Of a stretch of 43,774 nt of DNA, positions 24,144-32,090 are shown in pieces. Under the pieces are notes generated by a model. It did not search any database. It was not told where the DNA came from and saw only the letters and a program-made list of their open reading frames with translations. This DNA is from Patescibacteria group bacterium (GTDB lineage Bacteria; Patescibacteriota; Saccharimonadia; Saccharimonadales; JAUPVS01), in the NCBI GenBank assembly GCA_030916945.1, contig JAUPVS010000008.1:1-43774 (forward strand). Direction: 5' to 3'. The position numbers were made by a program, and so were the translations under genes. Numbering within the stretch: the first letter of the stretch is position 1; every line of letters begins with the position of its first letter.

Positions 24144-24754
24144 TTTGTTAGCTCCTCAAGCCCTTTGCCAACTACCTCGGCGATAATCTGGTGCCCCAAA
24201 TCATTGGGGTGTAACCCGTCGTAGCTAAAAATGTTGTCCTCGGCTGCTTCTAGTGCCTCGCGTACATCGACAAATTTAATGCCGGCGGCTTCAACTATTT
24301 CCTGCAGGGCGTCTTGGTATTCAACGATTCGTTCGTCGGAGTATTCTACACCTTTAAACATCACTTCGGGCTGGCTTAGGGGCGGTGCGGCCACGAACAT
24401 AATTGCCTTGGTATGTTTTTGGGCGATATCAATTATGGCCTGGGCATTTTGCTTAAACTCTTCTAGGCTAGTTTCTGGCTTGCCTTCACTGGTTCGTTCG
24501 TCGTTAGCGCCAAAACTGAATACAAACGCAAATGGCCAGCTGGGCGAAAACCGAGCGGTTATTTCGGCATCGAGTCGTTTAAGAATCTTGGTGCTGGTGT
24601 CGCCGCCAATACCCAAATTGAGTACCTGGGTTTTTTGCTCGCCTTGGCTTTGCAGGGTTTTGGCATGAGCGACTTTTTTAAGCCGTTCAACCCACCCACC
24701 TTCGCTGTCCCAGGCGCCATAAACAATACTGTCGCCAAATACTAAAACTCTCAT
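24140..24754 (-). CDS. SGNH/GDSL-family hydrolase
   Basis: A 204-residue esterase-like protein without a signal peptide, so probably cytoplasmic. The four blocks of the SGNH fold are present: GDSIVYGAW (nucleophile Ser9), a glycine in GIGGDTS, Asn in FGANDERTS, and the terminal DGLHPNDLG with the catalytic Asp and His. The family hydrolyses ester or acetyl groups on lipids, sugars or thioesters. Its ATG lies inside the TGA stop of pheS (AAATGA), and its end overlaps the flavoprotein start, showing tight coupling within the operon. Confidence 0.85.
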   Translation of the reverse strand: MRVLVFGDSIVYGAWDSEGGWVERLKKVAHAKTLQSQGEQKTQVLNLGIGGDTSTKILKRLDAEITARFSPSWPFAFVFSFGANDERTSEGKPETSLEEFKQNAQAIIDIAQKHTKAIMFVAAPPLSQPEVMFKGVEYSDERIVEYQDALQEIVEAAGIKFVDVREALEAAEDNIFSYDGLHPNDLGHQIIAEVVGKGLEELTK

Positions 24755-25785
24755 TTAAACTGCCTCAAAAATTCGAGTTTGCCGCTTTCACTGTGGCGGA
24801 CATCTTCGATGTTTTGCTTCATCATCACCAAGCGATCAATGCCGACGCCCCAGGCAAAGCCGGTATACTCGTTGGCGTCGATGCCGGCCATCTTCAGAAC
24901 GTTCGGGTGAATCATGCCGCAACCCAATAGCTCAATCCAGCCGGATCGCGAGCAAACCGAGCAACCCTTCTTTTGGCAAAACGGACAACTAATAGCGAAC
25001 TCAAAGCTTGGCTCGGTAAACGGGAAGTAATACGGCTGGGTGCGGACTTCGAGGTCTTGCTGGTAATAGGTTTCCAAGAATGTTTTGAGCGTCGCAATCA
25101 AGTTGCCGGCGTTAACACCTTTGTCGACGTAGATGCCTTCCAGTTGGTAAAACGTGTGCTCATGGCGCGCATCTAAGTCTTCGTTGCGGAAAACGCGGCC
25201 GGGAATAACTACGGCAATTGGTTCACCCTTCTTCAGGTTGGGTTTGTACTTTTTAAGCAAGCGGTTCTGCATGGTGCTAGTGTGCGCCGGCGCGATTAGG
25301 CCATCGGTGGTCATAAAGGTGTCGTAGTCGTCGCGGGCTGGGTGGCCTTCTGGGAAGTTTAGAGTTTCGAACATGTGGTAATCGTCGTCAATCTGACGCG
25401 ATTCTTGGGCGTTAAAACCCATCCGGTAAAAGATGTCCAAAATACTGTCCAGCTCGGTCATTAAGGGGTGGCGGCTGCCGTGTTCGGCTGTTAAGACTCT
25501 TGGTTTGTTGGCGCCGACGTTAACGTCAAACGGTGCCGTCACGTCAATTGGTGGCAGTTTTTCGGCAACCTGCCCGTGCGCTTCGACCTGTTTTTGCAGG
25601 TCGGCCTTGAGCTGGTTAATCTCTTTACCAAAAGCGGCTTTTTGGTCGTTAGGTAACAAGGGTAGTTCGGCATAGAGCGCCTTAAGCTCGGTGGCCCGCA
25701 TAATACTGGCTTTGTCTTTAAGGGTGTCGAGGCGCTTGGTCAGTAGCACCGCTGTATCAGCAATCTTTTTATTGGTGTAGCTCAT
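24751..25785 (-). CDS. pheS: Phenylalanyl-tRNA synthetase alpha subunit
   Basis: A 344-residue catalytic alpha subunit. The class II motifs are in place: motif 1 around GSRHPLMTELDSIL (about 104-117), motif 2 with FRNEDLDARHEHTFYQLEG (about 203-221), and motif 3 GFAWGVGIDRLVMMK (about 312-326). A four-cysteine element CPFC...GCSVC (about 264-275) lies before GWIELLGCGMIHP, as in some bacterial PheS proteins. The N-terminal coiled coil is shortened. The promoter is TATAAT 9 nt before the ATG. It is the first gene of the five-gene operon that ends with pheT. Confidence 0.95.
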   Translation of the reverse strand: MSYTNKKIADTAVLLTKRLDTLKDKASIMRATELKALYAELPLLPNDQKAAFGKEINQLKADLQKQVEAHGQVAEKLPPIDVTAPFDVNVGANKPRVLTAEHGSRHPLMTELDSILDIFYRMGFNAQESRQIDDDYHMFETLNFPEGHPARDDYDTFMTTDGLIAPAHTSTMQNRLLKKYKPNLKKGEPIAVVIPGRVFRNEDLDARHEHTFYQLEGIYVDKGVNAGNLIATLKTFLETYYQQDLEVRTQPYYFPFTEPSFEFAISCPFCQKKGCSVCSRSGWIELLGCGMIHPNVLKMAGIDANEYTGFAWGVGIDRLVMMKQNIEDVRHSESGKLEFLRQFK

Positions 25786-25831
25786 CTTGGCATTATTATA
25801 CCAACCTCTGGAAGAATGGTCGAACCTTTGC

Positions 25832-25837
25832 TAAACT
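25832..25837 (+). promoter_or_regulatory. Leaderless promoter -10 TAAACT
   Basis: TAAACT, 6 nt (TATTAC), then the ATG at 25844. It is divergent from the pheS promoter, whose -10 TATAAT lies about 35 bp to the left on the other strand. Confidence 0.6.
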
Positions 25838-25843
25838 TATTAC

Positions 25844-26467
25844 ATGGCATTTTTGCAAAGACCACCAATAGATGTGAATGCAATGGTAAACGGCGAGCCT
25901 TCGCCGGAACTTATGTACGAGGCCACCCTTGAACTTTTGAGCATGTCCCAAACGCCCTGCCCGTACGCCGGCCTAATTATGCGCGGGGCCGTGACCATGG
26001 AAACTATTGCCACCGACATCGATGACGAACAGTTCTTACAACCACTTAACCGGGCCATGACTGACTGGTGGGAAGATGCGCCTTTAGCGGCCGATATTGT
26101 ACCAGAAGGCTTGCATTTTGCACGCTCTACTACCGAAGTTAGTGTCGATCCCCACTTAGACCAATGCATGCCTATAAGAGGTGTCCAGCCAAGGTTTGGC
26201 CCGCTAACTGCCACCCTCACAACTCGCGGCAGCATGGACTACGGGCTGGCGACGACACGTATTAACGCTTTTGGTGATGGTCGGCAGGTGCGCATGGAGC
26301 TACTAAAGCATGGCCGTGAGCTTCCACCCGATGCCGCCCGGGTGCGCGCCAACGCTGGTGACCTTGTGACCTTTACCAACACGCCACCAACCCTGCACGG
26401 TGGTACCGGTAGTCCGGATCGACATACCTTGGTTTATACCAGTCACTTTAGGCGAAGAATAGGTTAA
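25844..26467 (+). CDS. Hypothetical protein, possible 2-oxoglutarate dioxygenase-like fold
   Basis: A 207-residue protein, not securely assigned. The C-terminal half shows a jelly-roll oxygenase pattern: VDPHLDQCMP (H-x-D, about residues 103-109), several strands, then GDLVTFTNTPPTLHGG (distal His about 184) and RHTLVYTSHFRR with an Arg that could bind 2-oxoglutarate. The N-terminal half (ELMYEATLELLSMSQTPCPYAG) is helical. Its stop codon is part of the -10 hexamer of the next gene. The substrate is unknown. Confidence 0.5.
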   Translation: MAFLQRPPIDVNAMVNGEPSPELMYEATLELLSMSQTPCPYAGLIMRGAVTMETIATDIDDEQFLQPLNRAMTDWWEDAPLAADIVPEGLHFARSTTEVSVDPHLDQCMPIRGVQPRFGPLTATLTTRGSMDYGLATTRINAFGDGRQVRMELLKHGRELPPDAARVRANAGDLVTFTNTPPTLHGGTGSPDRHTLVYTSHFRRRIG

Positions 26468-26470
26468 ACT
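26465..26470 (+). promoter_or_regulatory. Leaderless promoter -10 TAAACT (yajQ)
   Basis: TAAACT, 6 nt (ATAGCC), then the ATG at 26477. The first three bases are the stop codon of the upstream gene. Confidence 0.6.
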
Positions 26471-26476
26471 ATAGCC

Positions 26477-26974
26477 ATGGCACAATTTTCTTTTGATATC
26501 GCCAGTGAGTACGACAAAGCCGAGCTTAATAATGTCTTTGACCAAGCCCAGCGCGAAATCGGCAGCCGCTATGACTTTAAAGGCACTCCGGCCGAGCTGG
26601 ACTGGCTGAACGCCGAAAAGACCGGCTTGCGCGTCGTGGGCAACAGCGACTACCAGATCGAGGCCATCCTAGACATTGTGCGCAAAAAACTGGCCACCCG
26701 CGGCCAATCACAAAAAGTTTTAGATGTTTCTGGCACTCCGGTGGTAGCCAACCTAAAAACCACGCTAGACGTTCCTTTTCAGCAAGGCCTGGATGCCGAA
26801 AAAACCAAGAAGGTTACCAAGCTGATCCGTGACGAGTTGCCAAAGGTTAAAACCCAAATTCAGGGCGACGTGGTGCGCGTTACCAGCGGCAGCAAAGACG
26901 ACCTACAGGCCGTTATGCAACTTATTACCGCCGCCGACTTTGACTTCCCCGTGAACTTTACAAACTACCGCTAG
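26477..26974 (+). CDS. yajQ: YajQ family (UPF0234) nucleotide-binding protein
   Basis: A 165-residue protein matching YajQ along its entire length (about 160 residues). It has the start AQFSFDIASEYDKAELNNV, the strongly conserved EIGSRYDFKGT (about 28-38), a central KVLDVSG..PV strand, and the end DLQAVMQLITAADFDFPVNFTNYR-like with FP-x-FTNYR. The family has two alpha/beta domains, binds nucleotides and RNA, and in some species binds cyclic di-GMP. Its role here is unknown. The palindromic end of repeat copy 2 begins 28 nt after the stop and probably serves as terminator. Confidence 0.93.
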   Translation: MAQFSFDIASEYDKAELNNVFDQAQREIGSRYDFKGTPAELDWLNAEKTGLRVVGNSDYQIEAILDIVRKKLATRGQSQKVLDVSGTPVVANLKTTLDVPFQQGLDAEKTKKVTKLIRDELPKVKTQIQGDVVRVTSGSKDDLQAVMQLITAADFDFPVNFTNYR

Positions 26975-27002
26975 ACTTGGTTTTCTTCTGACTCTCTGGA
27001 TG

Positions 27003-27191
27003 TGAACAAAACCCGTACGGGTTTTTACATGCACCTAAAAGGTGCTCCGCATTTATAGGGCAATTATTAAAAGATTGAATTAACTTATTTAATAAAGTTA
27101 TTAACTAAGTTAATTATCTTTTTTAACATTCGTGTCAAATATGTGGAGCACCCTAAGTGCGTATGTGGAAACCCATTCGTATTTTGTTCAG
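27003..27191 (-). repeat. Repeat element copy 2 (inverted), 189 bp
   Basis: A complete copy in the opposite orientation to copies 1 and 3. Layout, read on the minus strand: terminal inverted repeat starting CTGAACAAAA, an 11-bp linker, GGTGCTCC, an AT-rich core, GGAGCACC, a second linker and the other terminal repeat with a perfect palindrome (AAAACCCGTACGGGTTTT). The 112-bp block between and including the two octamers (27041-27152) differs from copy 3 at only one base, while the linkers differ clearly. No open frame spans it and no target-site duplication is obvious. Confidence 0.9.
27007..27026 (+). terminator. Palindromic hairpin at the repeat end, probable yajQ terminator
   Basis: AAAACCCGTACGGGTTTT followed by further T forms a strong stem 33 nt after the yajQ stop. 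It reads as a bidirectional terminator and is an integral part of the repeat. Confidence 0.55.
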
Positions 27192-27224
27192 CCCGTGGGC
27201 GCAACTAAAACGTAACCATTTTAC

Positions 27225-27241
27225 AGTGGTATAATGCCACT
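27225..27241 (+). promoter_or_regulatory. Promoter with 17-bp palindromic operator (glycoside hydrolase genes)
   Basis: The palindrome AGTGGTATAATGCCACT pairs at seven of eight positions and contains the -10 TATAAT (27230-27235), 9 nt before the ATG at 27245. A repressor here would control the first hydrolase gene. The size resembles LacI-type operators, but no such regulator is in the window. Confidence 0.55.
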
Positions 27242-27244
27242 ATT

Positions 27245-28711
27245 ATGGCAATGGAGCAAACCGACCAGCACGCCCAACTTTATGCTGACATAGAAGAGCG
27301 CAGCATGGCGGTCCTGCGCGCCAACATCTTGCCTGGCACCGATCTTATGGTGCCCCATCTTGAGCTGTTTGGCGGCTCGATGTTTTTGTGGGACCTGGCC
27401 GTCCAGGCCAGGGCCATGGCCTACGAAGACCCCCAATTAGCGGCCGGCAACATCGTTCACTTTACTAGCGGTCAGCGCAAAAGCGGTCAGATTGGTAATG
27501 AGCTTTCGACCGGTCGCGTCAAACCAATTGCTCAGCAAATGGTTTTTGGGCCAGCCGAGGACAGCCGGGAACCCGGTGACCACCGACCCCCCACCAGCCA
27601 TATCACTCAGCCACCCACCATCGTCAATGCCGCCTACGAAGTTGGTCAGCACCTGCCCGAAGATGAGCGTCAGCAATTTTATCGCCACGTCTTTCCAAAG
27701 TTCAAGCGTTATCTGTCGTTTTTACTAAACGAGCGTACCGACCCCAATGACAACTTAGTCATCTTGCTCCACCCCTATGAATCCGGCATGGACGACACCC
27801 CACCGTGGCGCGAAAAAATGCACCAAGCCTGGCACCATGACATGCCCGTGTCACGCCAAGTTGCTCAAAACCTGGCCAGCGCTGTGGTGGGCGAAGGCCG
27901 GCGCCGCTTTACCGACGGCCGTTATGTACCACTCGAACAGCGCGCCAGCAACCTGGACATCCTGACTAGCTACCTGCAAACCCGCGCACTCAGTAAGTGT
28001 AAGTACGACCTGGAGTGCGCCCAGCGCGATCCCCGTATTGTCTTGATTAAAGACATCGGCTTTAATGCCGTGTTGGCCAGTGCCAGCACCGCCCTAGAGT
28101 CGATGGCCACCCAAATTGATGATCCCGACTACGTTATTGATGGCGATATGCAAATGCGTATGTACCTGCAGCAACAAGCCGTCATCGAAGAGCTATGGGA
28201 CAAAAGTACCATGACCTACTACAGCAAGGACGCCCGCACCAACGAACTCATCCCCATCCAAACCGTGGCCAGCCTGTTCCCGCTACTTAACAAGATCCCT
28301 GAGAATCACGTCGCTGCCATACTAACCGACCTACGCGCTCCCGGTAAATTCAACGGTGGTTATACCAGCGTCCCCTTTAACTCTAAGTACTTTAGGCCAG
28401 GCGTCTATTGGGGTGGTTCTAAGTGGGCATTTGCGGCTGACCTGCTTGAACAAGGCCAGGTTGTACAAGGGCGCCACAAACTGGCCGCCGCTTTTAGACA
28501 TCAAGACTTAACCCGGCCAGCCGAACCCTTTAAAGCCGAATACGAGCACCCTATAACCGGAGAACCGCTGGGTGGTCTTGGTTTTGCACCGATGGCGGCT
28601 AAGGATCGGATTTTTGTGGAGCATCAAAAACCTACCCACAATCCGAACGTAAGCGGTATACTACCTGCATGGAGCCCGCAGAGATTTTACAAGCCGCCAA
28701 AACGGTCATAG
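27245..28711 (+). CDS. GH63/MGH1-like glycoside hydrolase paralogue, diverged
   Basis: A 488-residue cytoplasmic protein of the (alpha/alpha)6-barrel hydrolase group that includes GH63-type glucosidases, mannosylglycerate hydrolase and trehalase-like enzymes. It aligns in order with the next gene: FLWDLAVQA versus WLWDSCF, TQPPTIVNAAYEVG versus TQPPMLAEAI, HPYESGMDDTPPW versus SWETGLDNTPPW, SVPFNSKYFRPGVYWGGSKW versus a matching end. The Asp of the ESGMDD segment, the likely acid, is kept. An insert around residues 70-105 replaces the substrate-facing loop, so substrate choice probably differs. The last 43 bp overlap the next gene. Confidence 0.7.
   Translation: MAMEQTDQHAQLYADIEERSMAVLRANILPGTDLMVPHLELFGGSMFLWDLAVQARAMAYEDPQLAAGNIVHFTSGQRKSGQIGNELSTGRVKPIAQQMVFGPAEDSREPGDHRPPTSHITQPPTIVNAAYEVGQHLPEDERQQFYRHVFPKFKRYLSFLLNERTDPNDNLVILLHPYESGMDDTPPWREKMHQAWHHDMPVSRQVAQNLASAVVGEGRRRFTDGRYVPLEQRASNLDILTSYLQTRALSKCKYDLECAQRDPRIVLIKDIGFNAVLASASTALESMATQIDDPDYVIDGDMQMRMYLQQQAVIEELWDKSTMTYYSKDARTNELIPIQTVASLFPLLNKIPENHVAAILTDLRAPGKFNGGYTSVPFNSKYFRPGVYWGGSKWAFAADLLEQGQVVQGRHKLAAAFRHQDLTRPAEPFKAEYEHPITGEPLGGLGFAPMAAKDRIFVEHQKPTHNPNVSGILPAWSPQRFYKPPKRS
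28657..28662 (+). promoter_or_regulatory. Leaderless promoter -10 TATACT inside the upstream gene
   Basis: TATACT, 6 nt (ACCTGC), then the ATG at 28669, all within the coding end of the first hydrolase gene. The second hydrolase can thus be transcribed without the palindromic operator at 27225. Confidence 0.6.
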
Positions 28712-29988
28712 CTAACAACGACCACGACGGCCAGTACACTATTCCGGCGCATGGCTTATACCCCCACCAGTGGCTGTGGGACAGTTGTTTTGTGGCCATT
28801 GGTATGGCCAACTACGACGTTAAGCGCGCCCAGCAAGAGATTCTTAGCTTGTTACGTGGCCAGTGGGCCAACGGCATGCTGCCCAGCATGATCCTCAACA
28901 AAGATTTTACGCACCGGGCCGATCGCGAGTTCTGGCGCAGCTACATATCACCGTTTGCCCCCGACAAAGTCGCTACCAGTGGCATCACCCAGCCACCAAT
29001 GTTGGCCGAAGCGATTGTTAAGATTGGCAAGCAACTACCCAAGCCGGCCCGCCGGACCTGGTTCGCTAAAACCTACCCAGCCCTGCTCAAATATCATCAG
29101 TGGCTCTACAACGACCGTGACCCGCATCACACCGGCCTTACCTTGCAGGTTCATTCGTGGGAAACCGGGCTCGACAACACACCACCGTGGATCGACGAAC
29201 TCCACCAGCACCGCCTGCCCTTTTGGATTAATACTATTCATACCCTTAAGCTCGACAAGATCTTTACCGTCTTTCGGCGTGATGTCCACTTTTTAGCATC
29301 GTCGGTCGAACAACGCATGAGCACCATCGACGTCTTTACGCTGTACAGCATCCAACGCCGCTTGCGCCGCAAAGCCTACGACATTAACCGCATTTTGACC
29401 CACAACATGTTGACTATCGAGGACTTAACTTTTAACTGCATTTTTGTGCGTGCCAACCAGCACCTGCGTTACATTGCCCGCACCATTGGTCACGACATCC
29501 CCGACGAGCTCGACAAACGAATGCGCCAGTCCGACCAAGCCATCGACGAGCTGTGGGACGAACAGACCGGCAACTATTATTCGCGTAACTACGCCACCCA
29601 AAAACTAATTAAGCTTCCCACCCTAGCCGGTTTAATGCCACTTTATGCTGGCTGTGTTAGTAAAGAAAAAGCTGCCCAACTGGTGGAAATTCTAAATTCT
29701 AAACCCTACAAGACTAAATATCCGGTGCCGACAGTGCCGACTAACTCGGATTGGTTCCACCCTATGATGTACTGGCAGGGCCCAACCTGGCTCAACACCA
29801 ACTGGTTACTGGCCGATGGCCTAGAACGTTACGGCTATAAAGAAGAAGCCGCCCACATCCGCGAGCGTTCCATCGACATGGTCACTAAGAGTGGCTTTTA
29901 CGAATACTTTTCGCCACTCGATGCCACACCAGCTGGCACCGACAACTTTAGTTGGACGGCCGCTATGATCATCGACTTTTTGAGCTAG
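28669..29988 (+). CDS. GH63/MGH1-like glycoside hydrolase
   Basis: A 439-residue enzyme of the GH63-related MGH1-like group ((alpha/alpha)6 barrel), which hydrolyses alpha-linked glucose or mannose from small compatible solutes such as glucosyl- or mannosylglycerate, or from oligosaccharides. Signatures: HQWLWDSCF (about 33-41), GITQPPMLAEA (about 105-115), SWETGLDNTPPW (163-174, likely acid Asp169), and near the end YWQGPTWLNTNW and YEYFSPLDATPAGTDNFSWTAA with a candidate base Glu. There is no signal peptide, so it acts inside the cell. It is a tandem paralogue of the preceding gene and better conserved. Confidence 0.8.
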   Translation: MEPAEILQAAKTVIANNDHDGQYTIPAHGLYPHQWLWDSCFVAIGMANYDVKRAQQEILSLLRGQWANGMLPSMILNKDFTHRADREFWRSYISPFAPDKVATSGITQPPMLAEAIVKIGKQLPKPARRTWFAKTYPALLKYHQWLYNDRDPHHTGLTLQVHSWETGLDNTPPWIDELHQHRLPFWINTIHTLKLDKIFTVFRRDVHFLASSVEQRMSTIDVFTLYSIQRRLRRKAYDINRILTHNMLTIEDLTFNCIFVRANQHLRYIARTIGHDIPDELDKRMRQSDQAIDELWDEQTGNYYSRNYATQKLIKLPTLAGLMPLYAGCVSKEKAAQLVEILNSKPYKTKYPVPTVPTNSDWFHPMMYWQGPTWLNTNWLLADGLERYGYKEEAAHIRERSIDMVTKSGFYEYFSPLDATPAGTDNFSWTAAMIIDFLS

Positions 29989-31052
29989 TCGTCGTCCGAA
30001 CTAGGACGTTCCAGCAATAATGGCTCGACCACCGACTCACCAACGCCACTAATTTTAACGATGTCTTTGTCGATCCGACCGAGTTCTTTGCTGGCACTAT
30101 TGTAGTGACCAACCGTCGCCCCTAGCGAGTTACCAACCCGCTTAAAATGCCCATCGTAAGCCAGCAGATGCTTCTGCAACTGCTCGATATTTTTGCGAAT
30201 CACCTCGGTATCCTTCTGAATCTCCATACTCTTCAAGCCCTGGACGATTACCTGCAACATAGCCGACAGCGTACTGGGGCCAACAATCGAAACATGCTTG
30301 TCTACCGCCGCGTACTGCATCAGGTCACGACCACTCACACCAGCCGCACCGACTTTATTAGCCAGCAGGTCATAATAAATAGCTTCGCTCGGAATAAACA
30401 TCAACGCCTGATCCAAAGTACCCTTCTTGGGCAAAATATACTTACTGGTTTCGTCGATCCGCTTCTTAAGGTCTTCTTTAAAAGCCTTTTCTAGAGCCGG
30501 TCGCGTTTCGGGCGTGGCATCAATTAAGCGATTGTAGTTTTCTAAGCTAAACTTGCTGTCGATCGGCAAAACCTTGCCATCCAAATGTATGACGGCATCG
30601 ACAATATTGCCCTCGGACAGTTTGTACTGCAGGGTGTACGAACCGGGTGGCAACAGGTTCTGTAGAATTTGTTCTAGGTAGAATTCGCCCAAGACACCAC
30701 GTTGCTTGGGGTTTTGCAGCACATTCTGTAGGCTCTTGAGTTCGGTGGCAATGTCGCCAACTTGTTTGTTGGTGCGATCTAGCTCAGTCAGTTTTTGAGT
30801 AACGTCCCGGATAATGGCAGCACTGGCTTTGAACTGCTGATTCATTTGTTCCTGGTTTTTGTCGAGACGGGTGGTGAGGTGATCTTTAAGACCATCGTTT
30901 AACTTCTGCAAGCCGTCATTAAGCGCCGTCATGTCTTGCTTAAGTAAGCTGGTGGCGTCGGTCGACGGACCGGTTGGCTTGCGCGACAACATCACAATGT
31001 AGGCCACTAGGCCAAGTACGACTACCCCCAAGGCTGCAACTGCAAATTCCAT
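29985..31052 (-). CDS. rmuC: RmuC family DNA recombination protein
   Basis: A 355-residue RmuC-type protein, a predicted nuclease that limits inversions and rearrangement at short inverted repeats. It has an N-terminal membrane helix (about 3-21), a long coiled coil (about 35-105) and the RmuC domain starting at GVLGEFYLEQILQNLLPPG, with VDAVIHLDGKVLPIDSKFSLENY holding the PD-(D/E)xK-like residues. The length is shorter than E. coli RmuC (475) because of a shorter coiled coil. It has a leaderless promoter (TACAAT, 31059-31064). It lies between two inverted copies of the repeat element, which is noteworthy but may be coincidence. Confidence 0.88.
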   Translation of the reverse strand: MEFAVAALGVVVLGLVAYIVMLSRKPTGPSTDATSLLKQDMTALNDGLQKLNDGLKDHLTTRLDKNQEQMNQQFKASAAIIRDVTQKLTELDRTNKQVGDIATELKSLQNVLQNPKQRGVLGEFYLEQILQNLLPPGSYTLQYKLSEGNIVDAVIHLDGKVLPIDSKFSLENYNRLIDATPETRPALEKAFKEDLKKRIDETSKYILPKKGTLDQALMFIPSEAIYYDLLANKVGAAGVSGRDLMQYAAVDKHVSIVGPSTLSAMLQVIVQGLKSMEIQKDTEVIRKNIEQLQKHLLAYDGHFKRVGNSLGATVGHYNSASKELGRIDKDIVKISGVGESVVEPLLLERPSSDDD

Positions 31053-31058
31053 AACCTT

Positions 31059-31064
31059 ATTGTA
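31059..31064 (-). promoter_or_regulatory. Leaderless promoter -10 TACAAT (rmuC)
   Basis: Minus-strand TACAAT, 6 nt (AAGGTT), then the ATG at 31052. Confidence 0.6.
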
Positions 31065-31082
31065 CTCCAGTTTAGCTTAATA

Positions 31083-31133
31083 GACCCCGGCTACTGCCGA
31101 GGTCTGAGTGGAAGTCTCTCACTTCCTGCTTTT
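31083..31133 (+). other. Two consecutive hairpins between rmuC and the DAGK gene
   Basis: The first hairpin (31083-31104) has a 9-bp stem with one mismatch and a TACT loop. The second (31110-31126) has a 6-bp stem GGAAGT/ACTTCC with a CTCTC loop, followed by GCTTTT, so together they resemble a terminator. They lie between two divergent promoters where no gene ends, so a short transcript or structured control element is possible. Confidence 0.4.
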
Positions 31134-31177
31134 AGCATAAGCGTATCGCCAAGGCTTTGCAAGCCCATATAAGCACG

Positions 31178-31183
31178 TATACT
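31178..31183 (+). promoter_or_regulatory. Leaderless promoter -10 TATACT (DAGK gene)
   Basis: TATACT, 7 nt (AGTAAGC), then the ATG at 31191. Confidence 0.6.
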
Positions 31184-31190
31184 AGTAAGC

Positions 31191-32090
31191 ATGTCACGCT
31201 ACTCCGATATTTTGATTATCTATAACCCGGTAAGCACCAGTGGGCAAGCTGAGCAAAAAGCCAGCCGCATGGCCGAGCGTCTGCGCAAGCGTGATTTAGT
31301 AGTTACCGTTCAAGCCACCGACTATGCTGGTCATGCCGAAACTTTAGCCTACCAGGCCACCAAAGACCTTAAGCATCCACTCATTATTTCGGCCAGTGGC
31401 GACGGTGGCTATAACGAAGTTATTAATGGCGTCATGCGCGGCAAGCAGGCTAATCCTGAGGCAAAGCCGGTTTGCGCCATCCTACCTAGTGGTAATGCCA
31501 ACGATCATCGCCGCAGTGTCCGCAAGCGGCCGTTAACTTGGGCTATTTTACATAACGACCCCAGCCCAATGGATTTATTGGAACTCAAGATTAATAAAGA
31601 TGGTGGCACGCGCCGGCGCTATGCCCACTCCTACATGGGTGTCGGCTTAACTGCCCACGCCGCTTCGTTACTTAACAAAGAAGAACTCGGTCCCATTAAA
31701 GAAATTATGATTGTGGCCCGCTCGATCTTTACCTTCCGACCCGTGGCCATAACTAATGCCGATGGTCGAGTCCGAAGTTACGACAGTCTGGTTTTTGCCA
31801 ACGTCCCCCATATGTCTAAGGTACTAAGAGTAGGTAACAAGAGCGATGTTAACAACGGCTCATTTAGGGTTTACGCTCAGCCCCACCGGGCCCAGTTCTG
31901 GTTATTTAGAATCGCTCTTAATCTTTTGCTATTCATCTTTGGCCTAAAGAAGCTACCGCAACAGTCTAGCTACAGCTTTGGTGTTCCCCGAAACGAAAAT
32001 ATTCACCTCGACGGCGAAGTTATGATGCTGCCAGCCGATGCCCAAGCAACGGTCAGCATTATCCCCGACGCCCTACAAACTATTCGTTAG
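31191..32090 (+). CDS. Diacylglycerol kinase catalytic-domain family protein
   Basis: A 299-residue lipid kinase-like protein of the DAGK catalytic family (DgkB/YegS/sphingosine kinase group), which phosphorylates diacylglycerol or a related lipid with ATP at the inner membrane face. It has the N-terminal IIYNPVSTSG, the glycine loop GDGGYNEV (about 70-77; usually GDGTxxEV) and LPSGNANDHRR (usually GTxNDFAR). The C-terminal GEVMMLP matches DGE. The replacement of T in GDGT by G and of F in NDF by H are variants seen in divergent members. It is convergent with, and overlaps by four bases, the membrane protein gene ending at 32087. Confidence 0.85.
   Translation: MSRYSDILIIYNPVSTSGQAEQKASRMAERLRKRDLVVTVQATDYAGHAETLAYQATKDLKHPLIISASGDGGYNEVINGVMRGKQANPEAKPVCAILPSGNANDHRRSVRKRPLTWAILHNDPSPMDLLELKINKDGGTRRRYAHSYMGVGLTAHAASLLNKEELGPIKEIMIVARSIFTFRPVAITNADGRVRSYDSLVFANVPHMSKVLRVGNKSDVNNGSFRVYAQPHRAQFWLFRIALNLLLFIFGLKKLPQQSSYSFGVPRNENIHLDGEVMMLPADAQATVSIIPDALQTIR

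Noticed and set aside
20498-25785. Alternative genetic code with UGA as sense codon
   Set aside because: UGA ends pheS and other genes exactly at ATGA overlaps, and Trp is always UGG, so the standard bacterial code applies.
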